This document shows positions 10,401-20,546 of a stretch of 64,000 nt of DNA, one piece after another. A model generated the notes under the pieces. The model made no database searches and was not told where the DNA came from. It worked only from the letters and a program-made list of their open reading frames with translations. How positions within the stretch are numbered: the stretch's first letter is position 1; each line of letters opens with the position of its first letter. The translations under genes and the position numbers were made by a program. Origin of the DNA: Nannochloropsis salina CCMP1776 (Eukaryota > Sar > Eustigmatophyceae > Eustigmatales > Monodopsidaceae); NCBI GenBank assembly GCA_004565275.1, contig SDOX01000071.1, positions 62,799 through 126,798 on the forward strand, in the 5' to 3' direction.

Positions 10401-10813
10401 TGGTCGTTTCTAGGCAGTAGGCTATCAGCGCAAGTGTGTAGACAGTGTACTATTCCTATGTAGGTCATCATGCTATCCGTACAAAATAAGCTACCAGTGC
10501 AATACAGGCTATTCCCACAATGCACCGATAACCTGTTTTGCGCTGAAAACAATAAGGATGAGGGACAAGTTCTATTACTTAGTGAGCGGTACTCCTATCA
10601 TTATGTTGGCTTAATAAGAAGGGTGTGTTGTGTATTATACAATCAGTAATATATTCACAGCTCAATAATATAATATTCGTGTTCAAAAATCATAGCGATA
10701 AGATCCTGATCCTAATATATTAATGTCATGCGATCCATTCAGGTGCCGAGGTAGCTTACATTGCCGTAATAGCTTGTTTCGCCGAGATAGGACATCGCCG
10801 CATCGTCATTGTC
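10401..10813. other. Upstream region of the acyltransferase-aminotransferase gene
   Basis: No gene recognised. The frame of the downstream gene stays open from about 10724, without an ATG, and reads a plausible peptide (AEIGHRRIVIV) just before ATG 10814. A longer N-terminus supplied by an upstream exon is therefore possible. Confidence 0.35.
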
Positions 10814-12601
10814 ATGTCAAGGACTAATGCTACAAGTTTGATAATCCCACGGCCTACTTCAAGGGTGGCAGTCCTTCGCGGTGGCGGCCGTCATGCAGCT
10901 GTTGTTTGGGAGCAAATTGCAAGTGGATATGAGGACGTAAGAGTGTGGGATGATTCCAAGAACGATGCCGACCTGCACCCCCTCCTACGGGGTCTCCCCA
11001 GATTCGATCCAAACAGTTACAACATTGACACAAATTATGGCCATAGCCTTTCTTCGATTGATTGTTTCGTCGCAGTAGGCTCTCCAAGTGTTCGCAAAAA
11101 GCTTGTCGAAAGTGTTGAGAACGCATCGCTTCCATCAGTCTTTTTTCCAACAGTCATCCACAAGACAGCTGTCATTACAGACACTACTCAAATTGGAATC
11201 GGTTGTTTCATCGGACCTCAAGCCTTGGTGAATACCAGCGCAATCGTTGGTAAATTTTGCCTCATCAATTCGGCTGCGATTGTCGAGCACGATTGTCGGT
11301 TGGGAGACTATGCGACTCTCAATCCAGGTGCTATGCTCTTGGGAAGTGTTATCATGGAGAGTTTGGCCACACTGGGCGCAAATGCAGCAGTACGAGAGAA
11401 TCGTACCATAATGACCGGAGCCACTGTCGGAATGGGTGCTGCCGTTGTGCGAGACGTTGACGGACCCCTTTACGGCTTCTGGGGTGGCGTACCCGCCAGG
11501 CCCATTACCAGAACGATTGTCAGCGATGATGGGCACCGAATTCGATGGTGTGTTAAAAAGTTATTTTCAATGGACCGATATGCTCAGTATCTGCATCGCA
11601 GTCTTGTAAAGGGACATCTCACTAACGATGGACCGCTGCAGTCCGTTTTACATTCCAAGGTCAAGAATTTAGTTCGATCCAATCGCGATGTATTACTGGC
11701 TTCAAATGGAACTTCAGCACTCCATGCACTCGCGGCGGGACTTGAATTACGAAAGGGAAGACATCTAAGATGGGTGACACAGGCCTTCACCTTCCCTTCC
11801 TCAATTCAGGGACCACTATCAGATGCCTTCGTGTGTGACATCGACGCCAATCTATACGGGCCCTGCATTCAATTTCTCAATGAGAGAAAAGCAGATTTTG
11901 ATGGAGTTATCGTCACAAATTGCTTTGGATATCAGACGGAGATTCTCGCGTATGAGAAATGGTGCATTCGGAATGACAAATTCCTGATTTTCGACAATGC
12001 CGCCACTCCTTTGGGATTTGTCGAAGATGGCCGTTGCATTCACGATGTTGGAGATGGTGCCTTTATCAGCTTTCACGAGACAAAACCATTTGGTCGCGGC
12101 GAGGGAGGGGCCATATTTACAGGGAAAGACATTGCCCCTTTTGTTCATCAAGCGATGAATTTTGGATATGATATACCCAATCAGGTTCGTATTCCAAACC
12201 GTTATTCAAGCAATTGGAGAATGTCCGATTTCGCTGCTGCGGCGATTTGTGATCACATTGATCAAATCATTTCTGAAAAGTGGGAAGATAAGCTCAATGC
12301 TCTTACCCGTTTTTCAGCTGAAGAGCTTGGAAAAAAAGGATACCGGATGGCATTTCAAGTGTGCTATCCAACCATACTGAGTTGCCTGTTTGTGGATTTA
12401 GGCAATCAATCTGGTGAAGCCACTTGTCGGCAGCTGAATTCTCATGGGACTGAGGCAAAGCATTATTATCGTCCTCTTATCGATAGAACTGCAGCTCCCC
12501 GAGCTTGGGGACTTTACGATAGAAGTCTCTGCTTGCCATTCCATATTGGGATATCAAGAGAGGAGCTGCTTCGCATGTTCGACCAACTCCCCAAAAACTA
12601 A
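10814..12601 (+). CDS. Bifunctional NeuD/PglD-like acyltransferase + DegT/DnrJ/EryC1 sugar aminotransferase
   Basis: A 595-residue single-exon protein. Residues ~12-240 match the PglD/NeuD sugar N- or O-acyltransferase layout: a small nucleotide-binding front (VAVLRGGGRHAAVVWEQI), then hexapeptide left-handed beta-helix repeats with the catalytic-type His in IVEHDCRLGDYATLNPGAML. Residues ~265-590 are a PLP-dependent nucleotide-sugar aminotransferase: LLASNGTSALHALAAGLEL, an aspartate in FLIFDNAATPLGF, and the Schiff-base lysine in FISFHETKPFGRGEGGAIF. In bacteria these two activities act in sequence on a keto-sugar nucleotide to make N-acylated amino-deoxysugars such as bacillosamine, Qui3NAc or Fuc3NAc derivatives; the exact sugar cannot be read here. 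No signal peptide is evident, so a cytosolic enzyme feeding a Golgi transporter is likely. Start ATG 10814 is the first in frame; TAA at 12599-12601. Decayed copies of its 3' end lie on both sides. Confidence 0.88.
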   Translation: MSRTNATSLIIPRPTSRVAVLRGGGRHAAVVWEQIASGYEDVRVWDDSKNDADLHPLLRGLPRFDPNSYNIDTNYGHSLSSIDCFVAVGSPSVRKKLVESVENASLPSVFFPTVIHKTAVITDTTQIGIGCFIGPQALVNTSAIVGKFCLINSAAIVEHDCRLGDYATLNPGAMLLGSVIMESLATLGANAAVRENRTIMTGATVGMGAAVVRDVDGPLYGFWGGVPARPITRTIVSDDGHRIRWCVKKLFSMDRYAQYLHRSLVKGHLTNDGPLQSVLHSKVKNLVRSNRDVLLASNGTSALHALAAGLELRKGRHLRWVTQAFTFPSSIQGPLSDAFVCDIDANLYGPCIQFLNERKADFDGVIVTNCFGYQTEILAYEKWCIRNDKFLIFDNAATPLGFVEDGRCIHDVGDGAFISFHETKPFGRGEGGAIFTGKDIAPFVHQAMNFGYDIPNQVRIPNRYSSNWRMSDFAAAAICDHIDQIISEKWEDKLNALTRFSAEELGKKGYRMAFQVCYPTILSCLFVDLGNQSGEATCRQLNSHGTEAKHYYRPLIDRTAAPRAWGLYDRSLCLPFHIGISREELLRMFDQLPKN

Positions 12602-12644
12602 AGCTCCAAGATTGTCCAGACATATATTATTTATGATTGCACAC

Positions 12645-13095
12645 ATCTCCATATTTGTTTTTAAAACACTTGGCCTTTTGGTCTACAACCTTTGCTCTTG
12701 AGCTACACTTATGACAGACCGCAATAAAAAAATCATTCCTGTAGATGTCTCTGCTTGCCATTCTATCTAAGATTCAAGATGAAATTAAGAGAGGAGCTGC
12801 TTTGCATGTATGACCAACTCCACGAAAACTAGATAGACGAGGAACCATACCTCAACAAAATTAAGAGTCAAGATTCTGCATATCAATTCATTTTGTCTCA
12901 TCAGGTCTCTTTGTCGGCTTTCAAAGAGCAATTGAGGTTGTCATGGAAGATGTAGGTGGCTGTGTTCACTACATTCCGTCTCCGTTTTTTTTTCAGTCAA
13001 GGTAGTTGGGTTGGATCATTTACTGGCTGTTTCAAAGAAAGCACAGCATCATCCGTGGCAAATAGTATAAATTGTCGTGATTGAAGATGTGGGTG
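12645..13095 (+). repeat. Direct repeat flanking the acyltransferase-aminotransferase gene, right copy
   Basis: Near-identical to 9963-10400. It includes a second eroded copy of the end of the aminotransferase frame at about 12745-12833, 150 bases after the intact end. The interior reads AAGAGAGGAGCTGCTTTGCA and ends AAAACTAG, so a stop codon position is kept although the frame is lost. Confidence 0.85.
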
Positions 13096-13579
13096 TGGCA
13101 CGGAGTCAGAGCATTTATACAGTTGTTTGGACATAAGCGTAGCGATCTTATTGGATGAAGGGGTGTGAAAAAATATTTTCATAGCCGAACTTTAAAGAAT
13201 ATCTATAGTACGACTTCTTACGCTAAGATGGTAGGGTGTAGGTGGATGCCATGCCGTGACAAGGGCAACAAGTCAACGTGTCAGAAGACTGAAGGCCTGC
13301 CAGGCCCTCAGCGCAGAGAGGCTGGACGCTGTAGGCAGATAGAGAGCACTCAGGGGAAGAGAGGGAGAGTAGGGGGCACAGCCTCAACTGGTTGTGGCAA
13401 CCAGCAATCTCTGCTGCTCGCACTGCTTTAATCCAATAGCGCAGGCGCTCCATGTCCATGGACTGCACCTGTGTGAAAGTAATCTTTAAGAGAAAGTGGT
13501 TACGCAAGGGCACATCGGCTGGGGAGAGAGACGAGAGTAAGTCAACCTCTTGAAGTATTGCCTCCCGTTTTCAGATTCA
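13096..13579. other. Intergenic, nothing recognised
   Basis: Short frames exist on both strands but none has recognisable protein character. No repeat assigned. Confidence 0.4.
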
Positions 13580-13584
13580 CTTAT

Positions 13585-13988
13585 TGACGCGAATATAGGA
13601 ATGACATGATTATGACGCTAAAGGAACAAGGGATCAGCGATAGGAGGTAACGAGAGCCGTTCAAGCCGTTCTACAGGATTACATCCGTTACAGCCGCTAT
13701 ACATGATTATATCCATTGTGGGCTCTACGGTCTGTACTACGATGTGCTGATCGCTTTTGTATCATGTCCTGGTTTGCGTCCACCTAATCATTTTGTAAGT
13801 CATATTATTATACGACATCAGGACTGGAGTCGACCAGTGTCTTTGGTTGTCTTTCGTATTGGTTATCTTAGTACAAGATTCTTGGATGAATCGTTTAGTA
13901 TCTATTCTCAGGGAGAATATTAGTTCTACTGAAGAATTGAATTGGATATTGGGTTATCCGCAGCGTTTTGTTTGGTTCATTCGCATCA
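13585..13988 (+). repeat. Copia-type solo LTR with 5-bp target duplication
   Basis: It begins TGACGCGAA and ends TTCGCATCA, the family's nearly perfect terminal inverted repeat. It is flanked by CTTAT on both sides (13580-13584 and 13989-13993), a clean 5-bp target-site duplication. Internal landmarks shared with the other LTRs in this window include GTCCACCTAATCATTTTGTA and the CATTCTCAGGGAGAATA-like block (here ATTCTCAGGGAGAATATTAG). No internal element sequence adjoins, so this is a solo LTR left by LTR-LTR recombination. Confidence 0.93.
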
Positions 13989-13993
13989 CTTAT

Positions 13994-14465
13994 CCCTACT
14001 GCCATTGTCATTTATAAGACAACAATGCAGAATATCCACTGCAAGGAGTGGGTAACATGGAGGAGCTGGCGGAGAACTCTCACTGTCCGGTCATGGCCGT
14101 TGGCGTCGAGAAGACAGAAAAGGTAAAGTCAGGCAAACGCAGTCCATGAAGTCAGACGTAGCAAATAGAAAAAACCATTCAATGCCTTAGACATAGCTGG
14201 AAACAATCATTCTTTTCGAATATAGTCCTCATTTTGCAAGTTTGCCCACGTACTTGCAGCCGTGAAGGAGTACGGTCCGAAGTTGCGGCCATGTTGACGT
14301 TCATTCGGTGAAGTTATCCCGGTGCTTTTCAACGGCTGATTGAGCCTTCCGTATGAAATGCTGTCGGAGTGGTCAACCAGTGGGGTCAAATGATGGATGA
14401 AAATGTTTTCGATGAGCTGTAGCGTGACCCCGTCAAGATTCGGCATGGATCAATTCTACTACAGC
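13994..14465. other. Intergenic, one possible exon-like snippet
   Basis: At 14057-14125 an ATG opens 23 codons ending at a GTAAAG donor-like site. I cannot connect it to any gene and treat it as unassigned. Nothing else is seen. Confidence 0.2.
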
Positions 14466-14570
14466 ATGGACCGAGCACACCCCAGCATAGACCGATCACA
14501 CCCCAGCAAAGACCGATCACACCCCAGCATGGATGGGTCACAATAAAGCAAGTATCGATCACATTCAAGC
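14466..14570 (+). repeat. 21-bp minisatellite, about five degenerating units
   Basis: Unit like AGACCGATCACACCCCAGCA plus one base, in five tandem copies at 21-base spacing. The first three are nearly identical and the last two diverged. The reverse strand is open through it (repeated GVIGLCW), which is a consequence of the 21-base period and not evidence of a gene. Confidence 0.8.
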
Positions 14571-14870
14571 AAGTATTAAGCAAATTCTCTGGATCATTGC
14601 TGTAGGCAGCTTATACTGCTTTGCTCTTACCATTTTGTTGTTGCTGCTGCTGTCAAGACACTCGCATACGTCTTCAAAAGCCATCCAGGAATATAGTACA
14701 AATCAACTGACAGGGTGGGCCCTCCTCCCGCTCTCATATCTGCACAGATACAGACACGCAAAGACACATATATAGACACACGCACCACGTCCTTTTAAAC
14801 CTCCACCTCTTACCCCCTTTCCCACTTTCCAATGATGCGAATAAACAAACCAAAAAGTTGCGGGTAACCC

Positions 14871-15233
14871 TGACGCGAATATGAGGATGACATGATGATG
14901 ATGCTAAGGGAGCATGAGATCAGCAATAGGAGGTTAAGCGAGTCATTTTACAGTGGTGCACCTATATCCTTTATGGATCCTACAGCCTGTATCACGATGT
15001 GCTGTTCGCTATTGTGTCATGTCATGGTTTGCGTCCACCTAATCATTTTGTATGATATATTATTGTAAAACAACAGGACTGGCGTCGACCAGTGTCTTTG
15101 GTTGTCTTAATTATCTTAGTGCGAGATCCTTGGGTGAATCGTTGGTATACATTCTCAGGGAGAATAGTGGTCGTACTGAAGAAATAATTAGGTATTGGGT
15201 TACCTGTGGCATTTGGTTTGTTTATTCGCATCA
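14871..15233 (+). repeat. Copia LTR of the chimeric element
   Basis: TGACGCGAA to TTCGCATCA, homologous over its length to the LTRs at 13585, 40563, 45581 and 54276. Confidence 0.92.
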
Positions 15234-15254
15234 GGTTATGGGCCCCGATCGACC
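15234..15254 (+). promoter_or_regulatory. Primer-binding site matching an initiator-tRNA half molecule
   Basis: Directly after the LTR the sequence is GGTTATGGGCCC. This is the exact complement of the anticodon-stem and loop sequence conserved in eukaryotic initiator tRNA-Met (GGGCCCATAACC), not of the tRNA 3' end. Drosophila copia is known to prime from such a cleaved initiator-tRNA half, so the same priming is likely here. Confidence 0.75.
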
Positions 15255-15604
15255 TAACCTTTGAGTTGAATAAGAAATCTGGATAAAGACACTGACCGAC
15301 GACATATTTCTGGTGCAATTGTAATTTGCAGAGATAGTGGTCTGATTTACTGAATCTCTCTGGTGCAATTGGATTTGCAGAGAGTAAGGGCTGTTTTAAT
15401 TAGAAATTTATTCTTAGATTTAAGACAGCATTTAATTCGATCTAATTTAAGACAGCACTTAATTCGATCTGGAGGCTGAATATTCGGCTGGCCAGGATCA
15501 CAACTGCAAAGTCATGGGAGATAATGATGACTACAGGATGGCAATCTTCAGTGGAAGATTGGAAGATTGGGCTGCGTGGAAACACGATATAGAAAGCTTT
15601 CTCT

Positions 15605-16835
15605 CTGTCACGTTTTATGGCCATTCCAAGAATCCAATCAAGTTCTTCAAGTCTTTCATACTAAATTTCTTTGAAATTGCTTCTTAGAAATCATCGATCA
15701 TAGGTCTGGAATTACTAGCGATTATTAAGTCGTCTACGTATAAGACGATTACCAGTATTTCATCATTAAATCCAAACTTTACATGTAAGCATGGATCCGC
15801 AGAAGAAGGGTGGAACCATATCCCCGAAACCATCCATCAATCTTCTTGTGCCAGTTTCGTCCAGATTGCTTCAGGCCATATAATGACTTATGCAATCGAA
15901 AAACTAGCTCTTCCGCATTTGGTCCATGCTGCTCGTATCCAGGTGGCTGCTTGGTGTATATCTTTTCTTCAAGGTCTGATTGAAGATAAGCTGTGTCTAC
16001 ATCCATATTATCCAGTTTTCAGTCCAGAATGCTTGCTAAAGCCAATATTAAACGAATCATGGTCATCGATGCAACCGGTGCATAAGTGTGAATGTAGTCA
16101 TACCCAAACTCCTGACTATAGCCTTTGGCAATAAATCTTGCCTTTCTTCTCACGATAAAGCCATTTTGATCTCGTTTATCCGTTTCAACCCAGCCACTCG
16201 AGATGCATCGTTCTCCTTTTGGTAACGGAGTTAATTCCCAGGTACCGTTCTTCATGTGGGCCTGGTACTCTGCATCTTTGGCTTTCTTCCTTTCAGCTTG
16301 CACCTCACTCTCATCTTCCGTGTGATGAAAGTCCTCATTGACAATTTCTGAGGCTGCAGCGAAGGCTAAATTACCTCCCGTAGTTGCAAACTCATCATCC
16401 ATTTGATGACGTTCACGTGCTTTCGTCTTGCTACGTGTACGTCCCATATTATTCATATTTCGATTAATCTCATCCGTGTCTTTCCATCCTGTTGCCCCCA
16501 CTTGCGGCTGATCCTCCCTGACATGATCAATCCTGCGATCATCAGGTCGATCATCTTGATGTACCCCATCTTCGATATCATCATCATCCTCACTTGTATC
16601 GGTAGGTGGTACCTCATCCTCCTGATGAGCCCCCACTGTCTTCATATAATCCCTATCATTTTCTTCTTCATTATGATAAGGATCACTTCTAGTGATCGGT
16701 TGCCTCTGCTTCGTTGGGAATATCTCCTCATCAAACGTAACGTGACCAGATTTGACGTATTTCTCAATAGAAGGCATATAAATTCGATATCATTTAGAAT
16801 TGTTCCCTACGTCATCATATCCAATCATGATTACT
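15605..16835 (-). pseudogene. Copia pol fragment (integrase end, reverse transcriptase start)
   Basis: Reads on the minus strand from YVKSGHVTFDEEIFPTKQ (post-integrase linker) through WELTPLPKGERCISSGWVET and GYSQEFGYDYIHTYAPVAS (start of the reverse transcriptase domain) to LVFRLHKSLYGLKQSGRNWH. It ends near the segment equivalent to LDWILGMA. Frames are broken at several places. There is no YVDD-containing intact domain, RNase H or protease. Confidence 0.9.
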
Positions 16836-16846
16836 TCTAGTGAAAC

Positions 16847-17545
16847 TGATACTCGAGGGGCCAGAGGCAGCGGCAGAGATGGAAGGAGACTAAGGAGACA
16901 ATCAAGGAGTGGAAGAGTGTGTGAGTAAATGATGGACACAGACCAATATGATGTGATGAGGAGAATAGTGATAAGTGAGGCAAGTCCATGGCGACAGATG
17001 TCCTGATTAATAGCTAAAGCGCTGCGCTAAGAATAAAGTCAGCCCTCAAGAGGAATGAATGGAACCAATTCACATCCCACAATATATGTTTGACAGCACT
17101 GGTTGTGAACGATAGCGACGTGATACTGAAGGGAAAGCATTATAAGCAACAGAAAGGCTGAGAGTAATACCGGAAATGGAAAGATGATCTATCACAGATT
17201 TGTTGGTTGACTCGGTCTTCTGCCTCTTCCTCCGCTTCCAAACGTCCGACAAAAAAGACTGAATAAGTCAACACCATCGTGACTGCATGGCCATCACCAA
17301 CCTTCCTTCACCTTAATCTTCAAGTCTTGTATGCCTCACGGTCGATTTTCAGGTGGAGGCTCAATCGGCACCCCTTTCAATTGCCCCCCTAAAGGTGGAT
17401 GGAAGCCGGAAAATTAAAGGACGGAGACACCATGAGAAGAGACACTCCTAACATCAAATCCACAACAGCAACAAAGGCGTGATTCAACGACGCGGAGAGA
17501 AAAAGTAAGCCAAGGCCTCATCTCTTCACGGCCTTTCTCATACTG
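16847..17545 (+). repeat. Segmental duplicate, copy 2 (3' end of first gene)
   Basis: Homologous to 3219-3922. The left break is at the edge of the Copia chimera and the right break lies in the 3' flank of the sulfurtransferase gene. The coding remnant reads CTC GAG GGG CCA GAG GCA and then ATG GAA GGA GAC TAA, whereas copy 1 has ATG TAA GGA GAC GAA. Confidence 0.85.
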
Positions 17546-17565
17546 CTCTGCCCTACTCTCGTATG

Positions 17566-19129
17566 CTATCTCCCTCCCTCACTTCTTCTCCCCCTCCACG
17601 TACACGCCGCCCAGGATGCATCGAAGACAGGAACGGCTGCCACATCCGCCCCCGCCAGGACCATGGCGAAGGAAAGCGCCGCCGCGGTCACACCCGATCC
17701 ACAGGTTGTGATCACTTTCCGCTCCTTCGACAACGCCCTCACATCCACGCCTTGGGCCACGAAGACCTTGACCACGTCGGCCGGACGCCGGAAGCGAGTC
17801 CAGTCTCCCTCCTCGAACACTCGGTCGAAAGGCACGTTGACGGATCCGGGGATGTGCCCTCTCGCAAGACCAGGGCGAGGTTCATCCACTTCTGCGTTGA
17901 ACCGGGGGGGCCCGCGCGCGTCCGCGATCCAGTGGTGCTTCTGCCCCTCTGCTTCCTCTCCCTCCACCACCTTCAAGACCTGTTGCCAGGAGTACACCAG
18001 GTCTGCCTGGAGCTTCGCTTGGAATCCCTGCTTCTGCAACAGCCAAGCATTACCACCTTGCTCTACCAGGCCACGCGGTGGCCGACTTGGACGTGCCTGC
18101 GCAGGGCCTGTCTCCGTCTTGCCGCCCGCAGCTTGCCAAGCCGGCAAGCCCCCCTGCAGGATGTAAACCTTCTCATGCCCAAAAGCCCTGAAAGTCCACC
18201 AACAGCGTGCCGCACTGAAGCATTTCTGGGTGGTGTATACAACGATCTCATCCTTATTCTCGAGGCCTAGGGCGGAGACTGCCTCCGAGAAGGCGGTGGC
18301 CGACGGAAGCATGTGGGGGAAGGGTGAGGAGGTGTCGCTGATGGCATCAATGTCGAAAAATTGAGCGCCCGGTAGATGCTCCCCTGCGAATTAAGAGGAA
18401 AGAGAAGGCAGGTAGGGGGAACATTCGGGTGCATGGGCACTCAATGTGGATTGAAGGGGATTTCGGAAAGATGTTCTAGGGTGGTGATTAGTAAGGTTAG
18501 AGCAAATCCTGTATGATCGTAAAAGCAGGTGCCAAGAAAGCCTTTCAAGGAAACGAGTTGGTGCTCTTTAACCATTCGTCATTAAAGACTCATTACCTAA
18601 AAATTCCTTCTTGGCGTCCCGCGATTTGTCCAAATGCCACGAGGAGTCTAAGAATTTAATGCTGCGCCCTTTTGAGTCTCCACCCTTATTACTTTCAGCT
18701 AGGGAAGACTTCACCTGAAAAACATTGAAAACAAAAAGAATGTCATATCAGCCTGACCGTGTTGACTTCAGGGGACAGGCGCAAGGTTGTATTCGCAAGT
18801 CTCCAGTATACGATTGATCTCCCTTACCCTTCATAAATTTTACCTACCTGCTCCGCAGTAACTAGAGGGGACTGGAACATTAATGGTGACAAAGGAGGAC
18901 TTTGGTGGCCGGAATTCCTTGACGATCCGATATTGACGTTTGTACGAGCCGCGCTGGCGGTGACACCAAACCACATCACACTTGTCATTGTGAGACACTT
19001 GAGCAGCATGGCAGCTAGAGGGGAGGTCGGGGGCGTCAAGGTAGGGCTGCGTGGAAGGCGAGCTATTAACCCGTTCGTCCGGTGCAGAAAGCGACGTTTC
19101 ATTCCTGTACCAACACCGTTATAATACAT
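17566..19129 (-). CDS. Thiosulfate/3-mercaptopyruvate sulfurtransferase, three exons
   Basis: Two-rhodanese-domain sulfurtransferase that transfers sulfane sulfur from 3-mercaptopyruvate or thiosulfate to acceptors. Exons on the minus strand: 19129-18848, 18714-18597 and 18383-17566, with GT-AG introns of 133 and 213 bp. The joins keep frame (406 codons including stop) and restore family motifs: SPLVTAEQ joined to the next exon, IKFLDSSWHLDKSRDAKKEF, then GEHLPGAQFFDIDAISD and SPFPHMLPSA. The catalytic cysteine lies in ITTCGSGVTA; CGSGVT is typical of the mercaptopyruvate type. Residues ~1-75 are rich in Arg, Ser and Thr and could be an organelle transit peptide. The start of SMP-30 is 245 bp away on the opposite strand, so the two probably share a promoter region. 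Confidence 0.92.
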
Positions 19130-19373
19130 TGTGAAACGCACGTGGGAGCACGGAATAACAATGTTGCCGTGGGTTCAGTGCCAGCTAAAATAAGACGCAA
19201 GATCATCGCCAACTACAACCTGCGACCCAGGGCACCATTCCCCCACGGCTTGTGTGCCTTTTCAACAAGGGTGGCGTGGGCACGCGGTATGAAGCATGCA
19301 AGATGGACGTCATGATTGATCTCACTTTTCTTCGATCAAGCCATAGCCCGTTGTCTGTTCGCTGGTCAACCCC

Positions 19374-20546
19374 ATGGCGAACCATCCCAGCTCTTCACCT
19401 CGGCTCGTCCTGGTAGGTCTCTGAAATCACACACATGCAGTTTATGCGAGAGGCATACACCAACTCGATACCGTGTAAAGAACATGATATAAGCGAGAGT
19501 TGTTTGCTGACATGAATCTATGCCAATTGCGCTCGTTTCCGGCGAATGCATGTCTTCCTTTCTCCTCACAATACCCTCTAGCCCTAAGATTCGGTTTTTT
19601 TAATTTCTCCCTCCATTTGTAGGATTTGAAAAACATACTCGGCGAAAGCCCGGTATGGGATGTGCAGGCACAGGTATTGCTCTGGATTGACATCGAAGGG
19701 AAGACACTCCACACATACTCGCCCGCCGACGAGCGCTCAGCCTCTTTCTCGCTTCCTAAACGGGCGGGCTCTATCGCCCTAAGGGAAGCAGATGACGGGT
19801 TGCTTTTTGCGTTTGAAGATGGTTTTGCCATATTCAACCCCTTTGTGACCGAAACGAATGCTGCAAAGCCTCCGAAGTACATCCCAGACGAGGCATACAT
19901 TGAGACTGAACCTTACCGTCAGCACGCCTTGGTGCGTCTGAACGACGGGCGCTGCGACCGACGGGGTCGCTTTATTGCTGGTGGCTACAATGGGGACGAG
20001 GGCGACACCTCGATGAATCGGGATTGGGAGGCTGACTGTGGTGTGTACGCGGTCGAGGCAGGGAAGGGGGATGCGAGCTTTGCCGCCAGGGAGTTACTCC
20101 CATTCAAGGTACGCTGCGCGAACTCGATCTGTTTCAGCCCAGACGGGTCTCATCTCTATTTCACAGACTCCCCGCATCGGGAGATATGGGTGTTCGACTA
20201 CGACCAGGCTACCGGCCGGGTGGTAGTAGACAGCCGTCGAGTCTTTGCCACCGTCCCCCCGCCAGGGGTACCCGATGGCTCCTGTGTGGACAGCGCGGGC
20301 TACCTCTGGAACGCGGAGTTCTTCTCCGGCCGTGTCGTCCGATATTCACCGGAGGGAGAAGTGGATCGGGTCGTTCAGCTCTCGGTCAGCAGGGTGACTT
20401 GCCCGTGTCTGGGGGGTCGGGATCTGAAGACGCTGTTCCTGACGTCAGCGTCGTTGGGGGTGGAGGGCAAGGAGGAAGGGGCAGGCGGGCTGTGGGCAAT
20501 GGAAGTGGAGACGCCGGGCTTGCCAGAAGGGCGGTTTATGGGATGA
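19374..20546 (+). CDS. SMP-30/gluconolactonase/LRE-like protein, two exons
   Basis: Exon 1 is 19374-19412 (13 codons from ATG). The intron 19413-19622 begins GTAGGT and ends TTTGTAG. Exon 2 is 19623-20546, giving 320 residues. The join yields LVLDLKNILGESPVWD, the usual start of this beta-propeller family. Other family features are LLWIDIEGKTLHTY, the metal-site region VRLNDGRCDRRGRFIAGGYN, and SICFSPDGSHLYFTDS with GVPDGSCVDSAGYLWNAEF. Members hydrolyse sugar lactones or related esters using a divalent metal; the substrate cannot be read. It is divergent from the sulfurtransferase gene. The C-terminus LPEGRFMG is short but normal. Confidence 0.92.

Larger units (their letters stand above)
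14833..16846. mobile_element. Rearranged Copia element (head-to-head chimera)
   Basis: Order on the plus strand: 38 bases of an inverted LTR 3' end (14833-14870); a full LTR (14871-15233); primer-binding site and leader; the first ~30 codons of gag starting near 15517 (MGDNDDYRMAIFSGRLEDW). From about 15605 it switches abruptly to pol sequence in the opposite orientation, running from reverse transcriptase back into the end of integrase near 16835. The right edge abuts the duplicated 3' end of the first gene at 16847. It cannot encode a working element. Confidence 0.88.

Noticed and set aside
13165-13513. Short frames on both strands at 13.2-13.5 kb
   Set aside because: Fewer than 100 codons, overlapping in opposite directions, no recognisable motif or homologue in the window.
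17563-18270. 235-codon plus-strand frame over the sulfurtransferase
   Set aside because: Shadow of the minus-strand exon with CGSGVT and rhodanese motifs; no protein character of its own.
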